Assembly: GCF_001593605.1 (NCBI RefSeq)
Contig: NZ_CP012836.1
Location: 2,794,501-2,858,500 of the forward strand
Reading direction: 5' to 3'
DNA: 64,000 nt
Origin: Algoriphagus sanaruensis
GTDB taxonomy: Bacteria > Bacteroidota > Bacteroidia > Cytophagales > Cyclobacteriaceae
Positions within the stretch are counted from its first letter, which is position 1. Each line of letters opens with the position of its first letter. Positions 1-9,080 of this stretch are shown piece after piece. Made by a program: the position numbers and the translations under genes. The notes beneath the pieces are model-generated. The model saw only the letters and a program-made list of their open reading frames with translations, did not search any database and had not been told where the DNA came from.

Positions 1-543
1 ATTCCTTATTATTTAAATGGCCTAGCAGAAAACTGGGAGGTATTGATCTTTTTCACAGGCATCATTTTACTTGCCGTCGAACTCTTTATCATTCCTGGAT
101 TTGGCATTTTTGGGGTGATTGGAATTGTTTTCATTTTAGCCGGACTAGTTCTGGGTATGTTACCTAATCAAGATTTGAACTTTGACTTTGTTCCAGCTCA
201 AGAATTATTTACCGCCTTATTGACCGTTATTTTAGCAGCTTTGGCTTCAGTGGGAATCATTTTTTGGTTGACTCCCAAAATCAACCATTGGGGAGCTTTT
301 CGAACCATCACTTTGGCTACCACTCAAGAACGATCAGCGGGCTACACTTCCAGCATCTATTCCCAATCACTCATGGGAAAAACCGGTACTGTACACAATC
401 GACTGAGACCAAGCGGTAAGGTGGAAATAGAAGGAGAAATCTATGACGCCTATTCTAGAGGAGAATTCATCGATCAAGGTGAATCTATTGTGGTGATTTC
501 AACGGAAGGAACTTCTCTTCGAGTCAAAAAACAGGAAGCTTGA
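1..543 (+). CDS. NfeD-family membrane protein, C-terminal part (5' end outside window)
   Basis: The frame is open from the first base, so the gene begins upstream. The visible 180 residues hold three hydrophobic segments (about residues 14-35, 38-56 and 70-92), the first containing the PGFG motif. A soluble C-terminal domain of about 60 residues follows, starting at GKTGTV, and resembles the OB-fold of NfeD proteins. Full-length bacterial NfeD proteins carry a ClpP-like serine protease domain before these parts and work at the inner membrane. Whether that domain is present here cannot be seen. A TTG at 43 could serve as a start for a short-form NfeD, but coding-like sequence continues upstream of it to base 1, so I favour the long form. 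The globin gene follows after 29 bp. Confidence 0.8.
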   Translation: MPYYLNGLAENWEVLIFFTGIILLAVELFIIPGFGIFGVIGIVFILAGLVLGMLPNQDLNFDFVPAQELFTALLTVILAALASVGIIFWLTPKINHWGAFRTITLATTQERSAGYTSSIYSQSLMGKTGTVHNRLRPSGKVEIEGEIYDAYSRGEFIDQGESIVVISTEGTSLRVKKQEA

Positions 544-572
544 GATTACCAATATTTGGATAAGTTTGCGCC

Positions 573-947
573 ATGAATCCATTTCAGTCTGTTTATGAGG
601 CAATCGGTGAGGAAAACATCCAAAAGCTCACCCATTACTTTTATGAAGAGGTAGCGTTGATTCCTGAATTGCGAAAACTCTATCCGGAGGACTTAGAACC
701 TGCCGAACGAAGGCTCTTTTTATTTTTACTCCAAGTTTTCGGAGGTCCACAGACCTATTCTGAGGAGCGTGGTCACCCTCGCTTGAGAATGCGACATTTT
801 GAATGGAAAATTGATCCAAAAATGAGAGAGCATTGGCTAAATGCCATGTTATCCTCCTTAGATCGACTAAACCCTGAGCCTACTGTAAAAGAACTCATGC
901 AAGGGTATTTTGTAAAGGTTGCAAATCATATGGTCAATCATGAATAA
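573..947 (+). CDS. Group II truncated hemoglobin (trHbO/YjbI-like)
   Basis: A 124-residue protein of normal trHb length. Visible globin landmarks are the B9-B10 pair Phe23-Tyr24, the block GGPQTY followed by RGHPRLRMRH near residues 57-75 with His75 as proximal heme ligand, and Trp88 at the G8 position typical of group II. Family members bind O2, NO or peroxide in the cytoplasm; the physiological ligand here is unknown. The stop codon overlaps the next gene (plsC-like ATG at 940), so the two are probably co-transcribed and translationally coupled. Confidence 0.9.
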   Translation: MNPFQSVYEAIGEENIQKLTHYFYEEVALIPELRKLYPEDLEPAERRLFLFLLQVFGGPQTYSEERGHPRLRMRHFEWKIDPKMREHWLNAMLSSLDRLNPEPTVKELMQGYFVKVANHMVNHE

Positions 948-1689
948 GCTTTTGACCTACCTATACACCGGGTATTCGGGACTCATATTTGCCCTTACCT
1001 TCATTTGTATTTTCCCGTTTCTTGTGATTTGTATCTGGGTTCCAGGTTGGAAAAAGTACGGTCGAAAAATCAACCGCTTTTGGGCTAGAACCTATTTTTC
1101 TTTGATTTTCTTACCTGTATCCATCGAAAAATCAAGCAAAATTGAAAAAGGAAAATCCTACATTTTCTTAGCCAATCACTTCAGTTATTTGGATGTGGCC
1201 ATGATGGGATTTGCTCCAGGTGATGTAATGTTTGTGGGAAAGGCCTCCATTCGAAAAGCACCTTTATTTGGGTACTATTTTAAAAATCTTCATATCGCTG
1301 TAGATCGGGAACGCGTGAAAAGCAGGGCTGAAACTATGCGAAGAGCAGGAATAGCTTTAGATCAAGGATCTGGCATTGTCCTTTTTCCTGAGGGAGGAAT
1401 TTATTCTAAAAAACCGCCTCAAATGGTTCCATTCAAGACAGGAGCTTTTCGTCTGGCTATTGAAAAAAACATTCCCATCGTCCCGGTCACCTTGTCTTAC
1501 AATCATTTGATACTCCCAGATTCAAGTCCACTTCAAGTTCGTTGGAAGCCTGCCAAAATGGTGTTCCATTCCCCCCTTTATCCTGAGAATTTTGACTCAT
1601 TGGAAGAATTAATAGAGGCTTGTTTCCACACCATCCAAAAACAACTTAATACGGACAATTATCCGTTAGATCATCAAAAAAACGACTGA
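940..1689 (+). CDS. plsC: 1-acyl-sn-glycerol-3-phosphate acyltransferase (PlsC/LPLAT family)
   Basis: Adds a second acyl chain to lysophosphatidate, or a related lysolipid, at the inner membrane. Two N-terminal hydrophobic stretches are followed by the catalytic H-X4-D motif (His80, Asp85 in NHFSYLD) and the substrate-binding FPEGG motif at about 149-153. The 249-residue length fits the family. An upstream TTG at 919 is in frame, but the ATG at 940 gives an 8-bp overlap with the globin gene and a normal N terminus, so I chose it. The exact acyl acceptor cannot be read from sequence; some homologues make ornithine lipids. Confidence 0.85.
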   Translation: MNKLLTYLYTGYSGLIFALTFICIFPFLVICIWVPGWKKYGRKINRFWARTYFSLIFLPVSIEKSSKIEKGKSYIFLANHFSYLDVAMMGFAPGDVMFVGKASIRKAPLFGYYFKNLHIAVDRERVKSRAETMRRAGIALDQGSGIVLFPEGGIYSKKPPQMVPFKTGAFRLAIEKNIPIVPVTLSYNHLILPDSSPLQVRWKPAKMVFHSPLYPENFDSLEELIEACFHTIQKQLNTDNYPLDHQKND

Positions 1690-1725
1690 AAGCCCTAACT
1701 TCGAGCTCGTTTTTGAACCTTACTC

Positions 1726-2013
1726 ATGAAAATAGATCAAGACACCATCCGAAAAATCGCCCATTTGGCGCGCTTGGAATTTGATGAAAACTCGGCTGAA
1801 AAAATGTCCAAAGACATGTCCCAAATTCTAGATTGGGTGGAGCAGCTCAATGAAATCAATACAGACTCGGTGGAGCCCCTCACGACAATGTCCTCTGAAG
1901 TAAACGACCTGAGAGAGGATAAACTCGGAGAGCACTTGACTCATGAGGAAGCTTTGAAAAATGCTCCAAAAAGCGACTCTGATTACTTCCGAGTACCCAA
2001 AGTTCTTGAATAA
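1726..2013 (+). CDS. gatC: Asp/Glu-tRNA amidotransferase subunit C (GatC)
   Basis: A 95-residue GatC of normal length, with the family opening (DTIRKIAHLARLEF), a helical middle and a C-terminal tail ending in the typical FRVPKVLE. GatC stabilises the GatAB complex that converts Glu-tRNA(Gln) to Gln-tRNA(Gln). No gatA or gatB is in the window, so the subunits are encoded at separate loci. The next gene starts 1 bp after its stop, suggesting co-transcription. Confidence 0.95.
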   Translation: MKIDQDTIRKIAHLARLEFDENSAEKMSKDMSQILDWVEQLNEINTDSVEPLTTMSSEVNDLREDKLGEHLTHEEALKNAPKSDSDYFRVPKVLE

Positions 2014-2014
2014 A

Positions 2015-4783
2015 ATGAAGCAATCTTTTCGATTTCAATCTCCCCTGGAATCTAGACTAGTAGTTTTAATCTTGATTCTAGGTGTATTTTTTACTGGATA
2101 TGCTTCCTTCTTTGCTTCATTACCCTACCCCAATCTTCAGCCTGGGGCCTTCTTAGACACAGTTAAAGTCCCCTTTAATTCTTTTTCAATCGGCTCATTG
2201 GAAATCCCAATCCAACTGGACAATTTTCTTGTTTTCCAAAATTTCATTTCTGTTGCCCCATCTCTTGCCCTTGCAGAAACTTACCTCGTAGGAACTGCCT
2301 TTTTTTTATTTTTCTGCTTGGTTTTGAGTGCCATAAGCTATTTTGAAAAACTCCCTTTTATTGGAGCTGGAATTGTCTGGATTATCTTGCTGACCTTAAC
2401 CAATGTAAATGGTCTCAATCTTGGCGGTAAAAGCACCAATATCCCCTTGATCATTTCGATTTCTGGAAGTTTATTTCCAGTCATTTACTTCTACGTTTGG
2501 AAAAATCAAGTTCCGTTTATCCTTCGCTTTATTTCGATTCTTCTCGTTTTTGGAGGTTCTGTAGCGGGAATGATGTTTTGGAGCGATATTCCAAATCCAG
2601 GACTTTATCTAGCCGAACATTCGTTTATTCTTGCTTTAGGCTTAGGTTTAGCTTGGTTGTTTTGGCAGGGACATGGATTTATTTCAGGATTTTATGTCTT
2701 GCTTTCCAAAGCAGGAAGAAATCTCCCTACCAAAATCTCTTGGCAAATCAGCCTCATTTCTGCCCTTTATTTTGCAATTCTGATTATCCTCCTGATCGAA
2801 CTAAAAGGGTATACAATTAGCTATTTCCCCACTTTTCCAGCTTGGTATTTGGTGGTACCGATTGGAATTTTGGGTTGGCTCTCAACCAATGAAAAATTAG
2901 AACAATCCGAGACCTTGGCGGGCCCGGCCCAAAGTTTAAAAATCCTCTATTTCTCAGGGTTTGCAATCCTTATTTGGTGCTTGGGTAAAGTGGAATTTTC
3001 TTCCAACCAACCTGCTGAGGAACTCATCAAGCACACGCTTGTCTACACACAGTTGGCCTTTACTCTATTTTTTATCATTTATGCCATGACTAATTTTTTG
3101 CCAGTCATGAACTCTGGCAAATCAGTGCATAAAATTCTTTACAAGCCTTATTCTCTTTCGTATTACCACTTGAGAATCGGAGGTTTAATTTCTTTATTGG
3201 TCATTTTGGTTTATATGGATGCTATTGTTGCCGTTCAGGCCAATTCATTGACATCTAATATTCTTGGAGATTATTACTACCAAAGTGGTCAAAAACTGGA
3301 GGCAAGTTTTCTTTACGAAGACAGTTGGTTTAAGTACAGAAAAAATCAAAAAGCGAAAAATACCACTGCTCACCTTCTCTTTGAACTAAATCAACCTACA
3401 CTAGCCAAAGCCCATTTGGAGCAAAGCTTTGCTGAAGCCCCGCAAGTAGATAACATCATCCTTTTAGCCGAACGATTGAACAGAGAAAATAAGATTTTTG
3501 AAGCGATCTATTACCTGGAAGATGGACTAAAAATCTTCCCAAAAAGTACTGAGCTCAGGAATAATCTTGCTCTCTTCTACCTCAGGACAAATGACTTAGA
3601 AAAAGTTCAAAACCTATTTCAAGAAGGCGATTTGAAAAATTCCATTTTCAATTCCAACTATCTAGCTTTTCTTGGTAAAACTGGCGTTACTCCAAATCCA
3701 GAAATTTTGGTAGAAAAAGATATTCCAAGCTTGATCAATCAAATTGCCCTTCTTCGAAAGTCAGATTTAATTCCAGGTCAGGATTTAAAAAAGGAATTGC
3801 AAGATGGTTTAAATACGAACCTTTCTCCAATGGTAATTCAGGCAGGCTGGAGAAATATAGTCACTGAATCGACACTCGAAAATCCATCTGAAAAGATTAA
3901 GTTTTTAGATTCTTTGGCTGGAACGCCGAGTTACCTGGATTACACCATGCAACTTCAAGAATCAGCTATTTTGCAAAGTCTTTCTGCTGGAAGAATTGGT
4001 GAATCGGTCATTAATCTAAATGGACTGGCATTTAGAAACCCCAATGATGCAGCCTATTATTTGAACCTTTCCGGTTTGATTCTTAGTCAAAATCTGGATT
4101 TCAATAAAGCTGCGAATGATTTTAAAGTTGCTAGAGAAAAAGGATTCAAAGCTTTCAGCCGAGTTCATTATGCAATATTCAAACTTGGAAATAAAGAAAC
4201 TGAGGCTGACTCTTTGGCTAAGGAATACCCACATCTGATTTCTGAGGATTTAGTATCTGAATTGACTCCTTTTCAAAACTTCAACCAAACATTGCCTGAA
4301 CGATTATTTCAATCTTGGCAAACTATGCCCGATAATCGAAGTCGAATCGACTTTGCAAAATTACTTTTACTCAAAAAATCACATGGATTGACTTCCATCC
4401 AAATTCAAGAAATCGGCCAATATATCATCAACCGAGAGGGCGAAAACACAGCACTTGGGACATTTATTTCTAATCCTGATTGGACAGTGGAAGCATCAAT
4501 TAAAGCGTTTTTGACCTATTTCAACCTTAGCGAGGAGCTTTCTGCAAATCCATATCATACGCCTTTAATCCTAAATGCTGCCGATCGAATTCAAGATCCT
4601 TTAGCACAATATGAATTGATTAATTCGGCTTCAGACTTTAATCAAGATCCCTTGCTCTGGATTAGAAAGGTGCAGGCTGCACGCCGGATAGGATTGGACA
4701 ACTACGCAAGCCAAGCACTCCAGGATATGAGTAAATGGCTAAGCTGGGATGAAATAGAGATGCTTCAAATGCGCTTGAAGTAA
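2015..4783 (+). CDS. Large polytopic membrane protein with TPR-like C-terminal half
   Basis: Using the ATG at 2015 (1 bp after gatC; an earlier in-frame TTG at 1961 would overlap gatC by 53 bp) the protein has 922 residues. Roughly the first 420 residues are strongly hydrophobic, with about ten to eleven candidate membrane segments. The remainder is soluble, helical and has TPR-like spacing (for example LAKAHLEQSFAEAP, AIYYLEDGLKIFP and LRNNLALFYLR). No catalytic motif was found. This layout of membrane anchor plus exported TPR region is common in Bacteroidota proteins of unknown role. The family is not recognised, so no function is assigned. Confidence 0.75.
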   Translation: MKQSFRFQSPLESRLVVLILILGVFFTGYASFFASLPYPNLQPGAFLDTVKVPFNSFSIGSLEIPIQLDNFLVFQNFISVAPSLALAETYLVGTAFFLFFCLVLSAISYFEKLPFIGAGIVWIILLTLTNVNGLNLGGKSTNIPLIISISGSLFPVIYFYVWKNQVPFILRFISILLVFGGSVAGMMFWSDIPNPGLYLAEHSFILALGLGLAWLFWQGHGFISGFYVLLSKAGRNLPTKISWQISLISALYFAILIILLIELKGYTISYFPTFPAWYLVVPIGILGWLSTNEKLEQSETLAGPAQSLKILYFSGFAILIWCLGKVEFSSNQPAEELIKHTLVYTQLAFTLFFIIYAMTNFLPVMNSGKSVHKILYKPYSLSYYHLRIGGLISLLVILVYMDAIVAVQANSLTSNILGDYYYQSGQKLEASFLYEDSWFKYRKNQKAKNTTAHLLFELNQPTLAKAHLEQSFAEAPQVDNIILLAERLNRENKIFEAIYYLEDGLKIFPKSTELRNNLALFYLRTNDLEKVQNLFQEGDLKNSIFNSNYLAFLGKTGVTPNPEILVEKDIPSLINQIALLRKSDLIPGQDLKKELQDGLNTNLSPMVIQAGWRNIVTESTLENPSEKIKFLDSLAGTPSYLDYTMQLQESAILQSLSAGRIGESVINLNGLAFRNPNDAAYYLNLSGLILSQNLDFNKAANDFKVAREKGFKAFSRVHYAIFKLGNKETEADSLAKEYPHLISEDLVSELTPFQNFNQTLPERLFQSWQTMPDNRSRIDFAKLLLLKKSHGLTSIQIQEIGQYIINREGENTALGTFISNPDWTVEASIKAFLTYFNLSEELSANPYHTPLILNAADRIQDPLAQYELINSASDFNQDPLLWIRKVQAARRIGLDNYASQALQDMSKWLSWDEIEMLQMRLK

Positions 4784-4850
4784 AGTTTTTTCCATTTTTT
4801 AAAAATTGTTCGTTAATTCCGAAATCTAAACCACTATAACTCATACAACC

Positions 4851-5579
4851 ATGCAAAAAGTAATCGAAACCCACGAAATCAATAAGACTTATAAGATGGG
4901 CGCTGAAATCATTCAAGCCCTAAAGTCAATCAGTATTACTGTAGATCGTGGGGAATATGTGGCTTTTATGGGACCTTCTGGTTCAGGAAAATCCACTTTG
5001 ATGAATATCATTGGTTGCTTGGACTCCCCTACTTCAGGAACATACATCCTAGCTGGCAAAGACGTCAGCGATATGAGTGAAAATGAACTGGCCGAAATCA
5101 GAAACAAAGAAATTGGCTTCGTATTCCAAACGTTCAACTTATTACCAAGAGCCACCTGCCTGGACAACGTTGCCCTTCCTTTAGTTTATGCAGGATTCAG
5201 TAAATCCGAACGTGAAGAAATGGCTTTCAAAGCATTGGAAAATGTGGGCTTAGGAGATCGAACCAAACACAAGCCAAATGAGCTTTCTGGGGGACAGCGC
5301 CAGCGAGTAGCGATTGCTAGAGCCTTGGTAAATAATCCAAGCATTATCTTGGCCGATGAGCCTACTGGAAACTTGGACTCGAAAACTTCTTACGATATCA
5401 TGGAGCTTTTCCATGAACTTCACGCCAAAGGAAACACCATCATCATGGTAACGCACGAGGATGATATCGCACATTATGCGCATCGAATTGTAAGATTAAG
5501 AGACGGATTAATTGAATCAGATAAAATCAACCCAAATCCTACACGAGGAAAGGCTGTTGCAGCTACTTCCATGGGGTAA
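4851..5579 (+). CDS. ABC transporter ATP-binding protein, LolD/MacB type
   Basis: A 242-residue nucleotide-binding subunit with Walker [10 protein letters not shown] (41-49), Q-loop [10 protein letters not shown] (about 90-99), signature [15 protein letters not shown] (about 143-157) and Walker B IILADEP. The subfamily pattern ([24 protein letters not shown]) matches ATPases that partner FtsX/MacB-type permeases in lipoprotein release or export rather than nutrient import. No permease gene is adjacent, so its membrane partner must be encoded elsewhere. Confidence 0.9.
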   Translation: MQKVIETHEINKTYKMGAEIIQALKSISITVDRGEYVAFMGPSGSGKSTLMNIIGCLDSPTSGTYILAGKDVSDMSENELAEIRNKEIGFVFQTFNLLPRATCLDNVALPLVYAGFSKSEREEMAFKALENVGLGDRTKHKPNELSGGQRQRVAIARALVNNPSIILADEPTGNLDSKTSYDIMELFHELHAKGNTIIMVTHEDDIAHYAHRIVRLRDGLIESDKINPNPTRGKAVAATSMG

Positions 5580-5595
5580 TTTTCGAATTGATCCT

Positions 5596-5603
5596 TATTT
5601 TTG
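5596..5603 (+). promoter_or_regulatory. -7 promoter element upstream of the PduO-type gene
   Basis: TATTTTTG matches the Bacteroidota -7 consensus TAnnTTTG and lies 21 bp before the start codon at 5625. No clear -33 TTTG is visible at the expected distance. Confidence 0.5.
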
Positions 5604-5624
5604 CAGTAGCTAAAAATAGGCTGC

Positions 5625-6173
5625 ATGAAAATTTATACCAAAACCGGCGATCAAGGAATTACATCTCTCTTAGGAGGAGTGCGAGTTCCCAAATCTGATC
5701 TCCGAATTGATGCCTACGGAACAATTGACGAATTGAATTCTTACTTGGGATTACTGAGGGATCAGCCTGTAAATGAATCAAGAGCTGAGATCTTAAAAGA
5801 AATTCAGGACAGACTTTTCACAATTGGAGCTGACCTAGCTACAGTACCCGGAAAAGACAAAGTAAAAAAGCCTGATCTTCATCTAGAAGATGTTGAATTG
5901 CTAGAGCAGGAAATGGATCAAATGGAAGCACAGCTTCCTATGCTTACTGCCTTTATCCTTCCAGGAGGCCATCAATCTGTTTCGTTCTGTCACCTAGCCC
6001 GGACCGTTTGCCGAAGAGCCGAACGAATCGTGGTGGAATTGGCATCCTTTGAACCAGTCTCTGATTTAGTAATTCAATACTTAAACCGCCTTTCCGATTA
6101 TTTATTTGTTTTGGGAAGAAAAATGGCCCAAGATCTACAAATTGAAGAAGTAACCTGGAAGCCTCGCCTGTAA
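5625..6173 (+). CDS. Cob(I)yrinic acid a,c-diamide adenosyltransferase, PduO type
   Basis: Transfers adenosyl from ATP to cob(I)alamin to make adenosylcobalamin. At 182 residues it has the normal length of an MMAB/PduO domain. The N-terminal ATP-binding signature TKTGDQGITSLLGG and the following DAYGTIDELNSYLG are clear, and the C-terminal RRAERIV helix with a downstream NRLSDYLFVLGR is also typical. No other cobalamin genes or cobalamin riboswitch are visible in the window. Confidence 0.93.
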   Translation: MKIYTKTGDQGITSLLGGVRVPKSDLRIDAYGTIDELNSYLGLLRDQPVNESRAEILKEIQDRLFTIGADLATVPGKDKVKKPDLHLEDVELLEQEMDQMEAQLPMLTAFILPGGHQSVSFCHLARTVCRRAERIVVELASFEPVSDLVIQYLNRLSDYLFVLGRKMAQDLQIEEVTWKPRL

Positions 6174-6235
6174 AAGCCTAGCAAAACCTATAAATTACCA
6201 AGAAAATTAGGCGGCCCGCCTTAACCCACTCACAC

Positions 6236-7303
6236 ATGAAAACCTCTCTTGCCATCCCGGTTACCAAAACCTCCAAATCTCGGTTACCTGAAATAGACTT
6301 TTCAAATTTGGTATTTGGAAAGGTCATTTCTGATCACATGTTCGTGGCAGATTTTGTCAATGGCGAGTGGACGAATGCCAGAATTGAACCTTACGCTCCT
6401 CTTCAGCTCAATCCTGCCAATGCAGCGCTTCATTATGGACAATCCATCTTTGAAGGACTCAAGGCCTACAAAAATGAAAAAGGAGAAATTTTGGTCTTTA
6501 GGGCAGATGCAAATGCAAGAAGAATGAATGAGTCTGCAGCCAGAATGTGTATGCCAAGCATTCCTGAAGAATTATTCTTAGAGGGTCTTACACAGCTTCT
6601 TGACTTAGACCGTTCATGGGTTCCATCGTCAAAAGGCTCTAGCTTATATATTCGTCCTTTCATGTTTGCTACGGATGACTACATCGGAGTAAAGCCTTCA
6701 GACACGTATAAATTCATGATCTTCACCTGTCCAGTAGGAGCATATTACAGCAAGCCTGTTTCTGTAAAAGTTGAAACTTCATTTACAAGAGCTACTGAAG
6801 GTGGAACTGGAGCTGCAAAAACAGCCGGAAATTATGCGGCTTCTCTTTATCCTGCACTTCAAGCTCAAAAAGCAGGATATGACCAGCTACTTTGGACAGA
6901 TGGTAAAACCCATACCAAAATTGAGGAAAGTGGTACAATGAACGTAATGTTCAAAATAAACGGGAAATTAATCACAGCTCCTACGCATACTGGAACAATC
7001 CTAAAAGGAATCACTCGAGATTCAGTAATCCAATTGGCAAAGGACTGGAATGAGACCTTGGAGGAGCGTTTCTTGACTGTTGAAGAACTGCAAAATGCCT
7101 TGGAAAATGGAACTTTAGAAGAAGCGTTTGGCGTAGGAACTGCCGCTACCATCGCTCATATCTACAAAATCCAAGTGAATGGAATAGATTACTTACTTCC
7201 AGAAAAAGGAGTTGATACATTTTCCAATCGAATTCTAAATGAATTGGACGGAATAAAATTAGGTGATATTCAAGATCCTCACGGATGGATGATCAAATTA
7301 TAA
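6236..7303 (+). CDS. ilvE: Branched-chain amino acid aminotransferase
   Basis: Catalyses the last step of Leu/Ile/Val synthesis, a PLP-dependent transamination of 2-oxo acids. The 355-residue length, the FEGLKAYK block (about 72-79), Lys195 in AAKTAGNYAASL as the Schiff-base lysine, and the C-terminal GTAATIAHI segment identify a fold-type IV BCAT of the long (eukaryote-like) subgroup. No other ilv genes are adjacent. The last codons overlap the start of the next gene, and a strong terminator hairpin follows immediately. Confidence 0.93.
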   Translation: MKTSLAIPVTKTSKSRLPEIDFSNLVFGKVISDHMFVADFVNGEWTNARIEPYAPLQLNPANAALHYGQSIFEGLKAYKNEKGEILVFRADANARRMNESAARMCMPSIPEELFLEGLTQLLDLDRSWVPSSKGSSLYIRPFMFATDDYIGVKPSDTYKFMIFTCPVGAYYSKPVSVKVETSFTRATEGGTGAAKTAGNYAASLYPALQAQKAGYDQLLWTDGKTHTKIEESGTMNVMFKINGKLITAPTHTGTILKGITRDSVIQLAKDWNETLEERFLTVEELQNALENGTLEEAFGVGTAATIAHIYKIQVNGIDYLLPEKGVDTFSNRILNELDGIKLGDIQDPHGWMIKL

Positions 7304-7848
7304 TTCAAAACGGGAAGCGCTCTTCCCGTTTTTTCTTTTTAGCTCTACTCCTTTTTATCACCCTTTTCGGTAGTGTTAAAGAAGGTATTGGTCAAACTTT
7401 GACACGAGATTTTTTATTGCTAAAACGAGGGCCCCAAGAAAAAAAACAAATTCGATTCTTCATTGGAGAGTCCATCACCTATAAAAGTAAAAAGCTAGGC
7501 TACTTTGTAACTGATAAAATTGTCCGACTTGATTTGGACTACATTTATCTGACAGAAAATATCCTCAAACCAGAAGATATTTTAGAAATCGACATTCGTA
7601 ATAAAGACCCTAGAAATTATACACTTAGAAATCTTACTTCCCTTTTTTTGGGTTCGGGCGCTTTACTATTGGGAGTGGAATCTATCAATAGTATTTACCA
7701 GCAAAATGAATTTGGGATTGATTCAGGAGTGGGTCTGACTGCTGGGATATTAATAGGAACGGGATTGGCAATACTCCCGATTCGTTATAAGATTTTTAAA
7801 AACGAAGGAAAAAATAGAATCCAAATCTTACTTCTCAGTCCGGAATAA
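7285..7848 (+). CDS. Small exported protein of unknown function
   Basis: A 187-residue protein whose only ATG (7285) lies inside the end of ilvE. Residues 14-37 form a signal-peptide-like stretch (RFFFLALLLF to GIGQ), although the basic region before it is unusually long. Two further hydrophobic segments lie near 115-130 and 145-165, so it may also be membrane-bound. No known domain was recognised. The coding start runs straight through the ilvE terminator hairpin at 7307-7332, which would affect its expression. The C terminus is basic (KNEGKNR). Confidence 0.6.
   Translation: MDDQIIIQNGKRSSRFFFLALLLFITLFGSVKEGIGQTLTRDFLLLKRGPQEKKQIRFFIGESITYKSKKLGYFVTDKIVRLDLDYIYLTENILKPEDILEIDIRNKDPRNYTLRNLTSLFLGSGALLLGVESINSIYQQNEFGIDSGVGLTAGILIGTGLAILPIRYKIFKNEGKNRIQILLLSPE
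7307..7340 (+). terminator. Strong intrinsic terminator of ilvE, inside the next ORF
   Basis: AAAACGGGAAG (7307-7317) and CTTCCCGTTTT (7322-7332) form a perfect 11-bp stem with a 4-nt loop, followed by a T-rich tract to 7340. It starts 3 bp after the ilvE stop codon and encodes residues of the overlapping downstream ORF. Confidence 0.85.
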
Positions 7849-7920
7849 TTGAAGTTTTCTGGCTTTTCAGGGATTTTTTTGGGACTTTTGCAGCCTGTAA
7901 ATTTTAAACAATCTAACCAG

Positions 7921-9025
7921 ATGACTTCAGAACAACTGAAAGACTTGAAAGCCCGCACTTCGGCTTTGAGGAGGTATCTTTGACTACGATCGCAAGAAAT
8001 TAGAAATACAAGATCTTGAGGCCGTATCCTCACAACCTGATTTTTGGAATGATCCAGAGGAGGCCGAAAAAACCATGAAGCAAATCCAGGCTAGAAAAAC
8101 CTGGACTGTTCAATTTGAATCTTTGGAAAAAACGATCCAGGATTTAGAAGTACTCTATGACTTTTACAGCTTGGAGGAAGTTTCTGAAGAAGAAATGAAA
8201 GCTGAATTTCTCAAAGCAAAAGATGCTGTCGAGGAACTCGAATTAAAGAAAATGCTTTCCTCCGAAGAAGACCAACTGAACGCAGTATTGGAAATCAACC
8301 CTGGTGCAGGAGGTACAGAAAGTAATGATTGGGCTTCCATCCTGATGAGAATGTACATCATGTGGGGTGAAAAAAATGGATACAAGGTTCGCGAGGTTGA
8401 CGTACAGCCGGGAGAAGTTGCCGGAATTAAATCCGCCACTTTAGAATTTGAAGGTCCCCTTGCTTATGGATTTTTGAAATCAGAGACAGGAGTTCACCGG
8501 TTGGTTCGAATCTCTCCCTTTGATTCAGGAGGAAGAAGACATACCTCATTCGCTTCAGTATATGCCTATCCAGAAGTGGATGACAGTATTGAAATTGAAA
8601 TTAATCCAGCTGATATCGAATTGCAGACCTCTCGATCAGGGGGTGCAGGTGGTCAAAATGTAAACAAGGTGGAAACCAAGGTACAATTGACCCATAAGCC
8701 AACCGGCATCGTGGTTGTTTGTCAAGTGGAGCGATCTCAATTAGCAAACCGGGAAAAAGCCATGCAAATGTTGAAATCCCGTCTCTATCAGATTGAGTTG
8801 GAAAAGAGAAATGCTGAGCGAGCTAAGATTGAATCATCCAAACTCCGAGTGGATTTTGGTTCTCAAATCCGAAACTATGTGCTCCACCCGTACAAGCTGG
8901 TCAAAGATAACCGTACTGGTTATGAGACCTCTGATACTCAGCACGTATTAGACGGAGGATTAAATGAGTTTATGAAATCTTTCCTACTTGCACAGAGTGA
9001 GGAAGAAGCTAACCGAGAAGAATAA
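7921..9025 (+). CDS. prfB: Peptide chain release factor 2, expressed by programmed +1 frameshift
   Basis: RF2 releases peptides at UAA and UGA codons. The first 20 codons from ATG 7921 end at CTT, followed by an in-frame TGA (7981-7983). The +1 frame (from GAC at 7982) continues without interruption to 9025. The internal Shine-Dalgarno AGGAGG (7967-7972) just before TATCTTTGAC is the classical RF2 autoregulatory slippage site: low RF2 slows termination and favours the shift. Downstream features include the SPF recognition motif in [10 protein letters not shown] and the catalytic GGQ motif in [10 protein letters not shown] naive call starting at ATG 8075 would lose about 51 N-terminal residues. 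Confidence 0.96.
7967..7984 (+). promoter_or_regulatory. RF2 programmed frameshift site
   Basis: The site has AGGAGG, a 3-nt spacer, then the slippery CTT directly before TGA and C. Pairing of 16S rRNA with AGGAGG at this short distance is known to promote +1 slippage of the CTT-decoding tRNA onto TTT. Confidence 0.93.
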
Positions 9026-9027
9026 AA

Positions 9028-9065
9028 AGAAAGGGCTGGAACAAAAATTCTGGCCCTTCTTTTAT
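9028..9065 (+). terminator. Intrinsic terminator of prfB
   Basis: GGGCTGGAA and TTCTGGCCC pair (two G-U pairs) around a CAAAAA loop, flanked by A-rich sequence upstream and TTCTTTT downstream. It begins within a few bases of the prfB stop. Confidence 0.75.
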
Positions 9066-9080
9066 CAAAAGAGATCCTGA

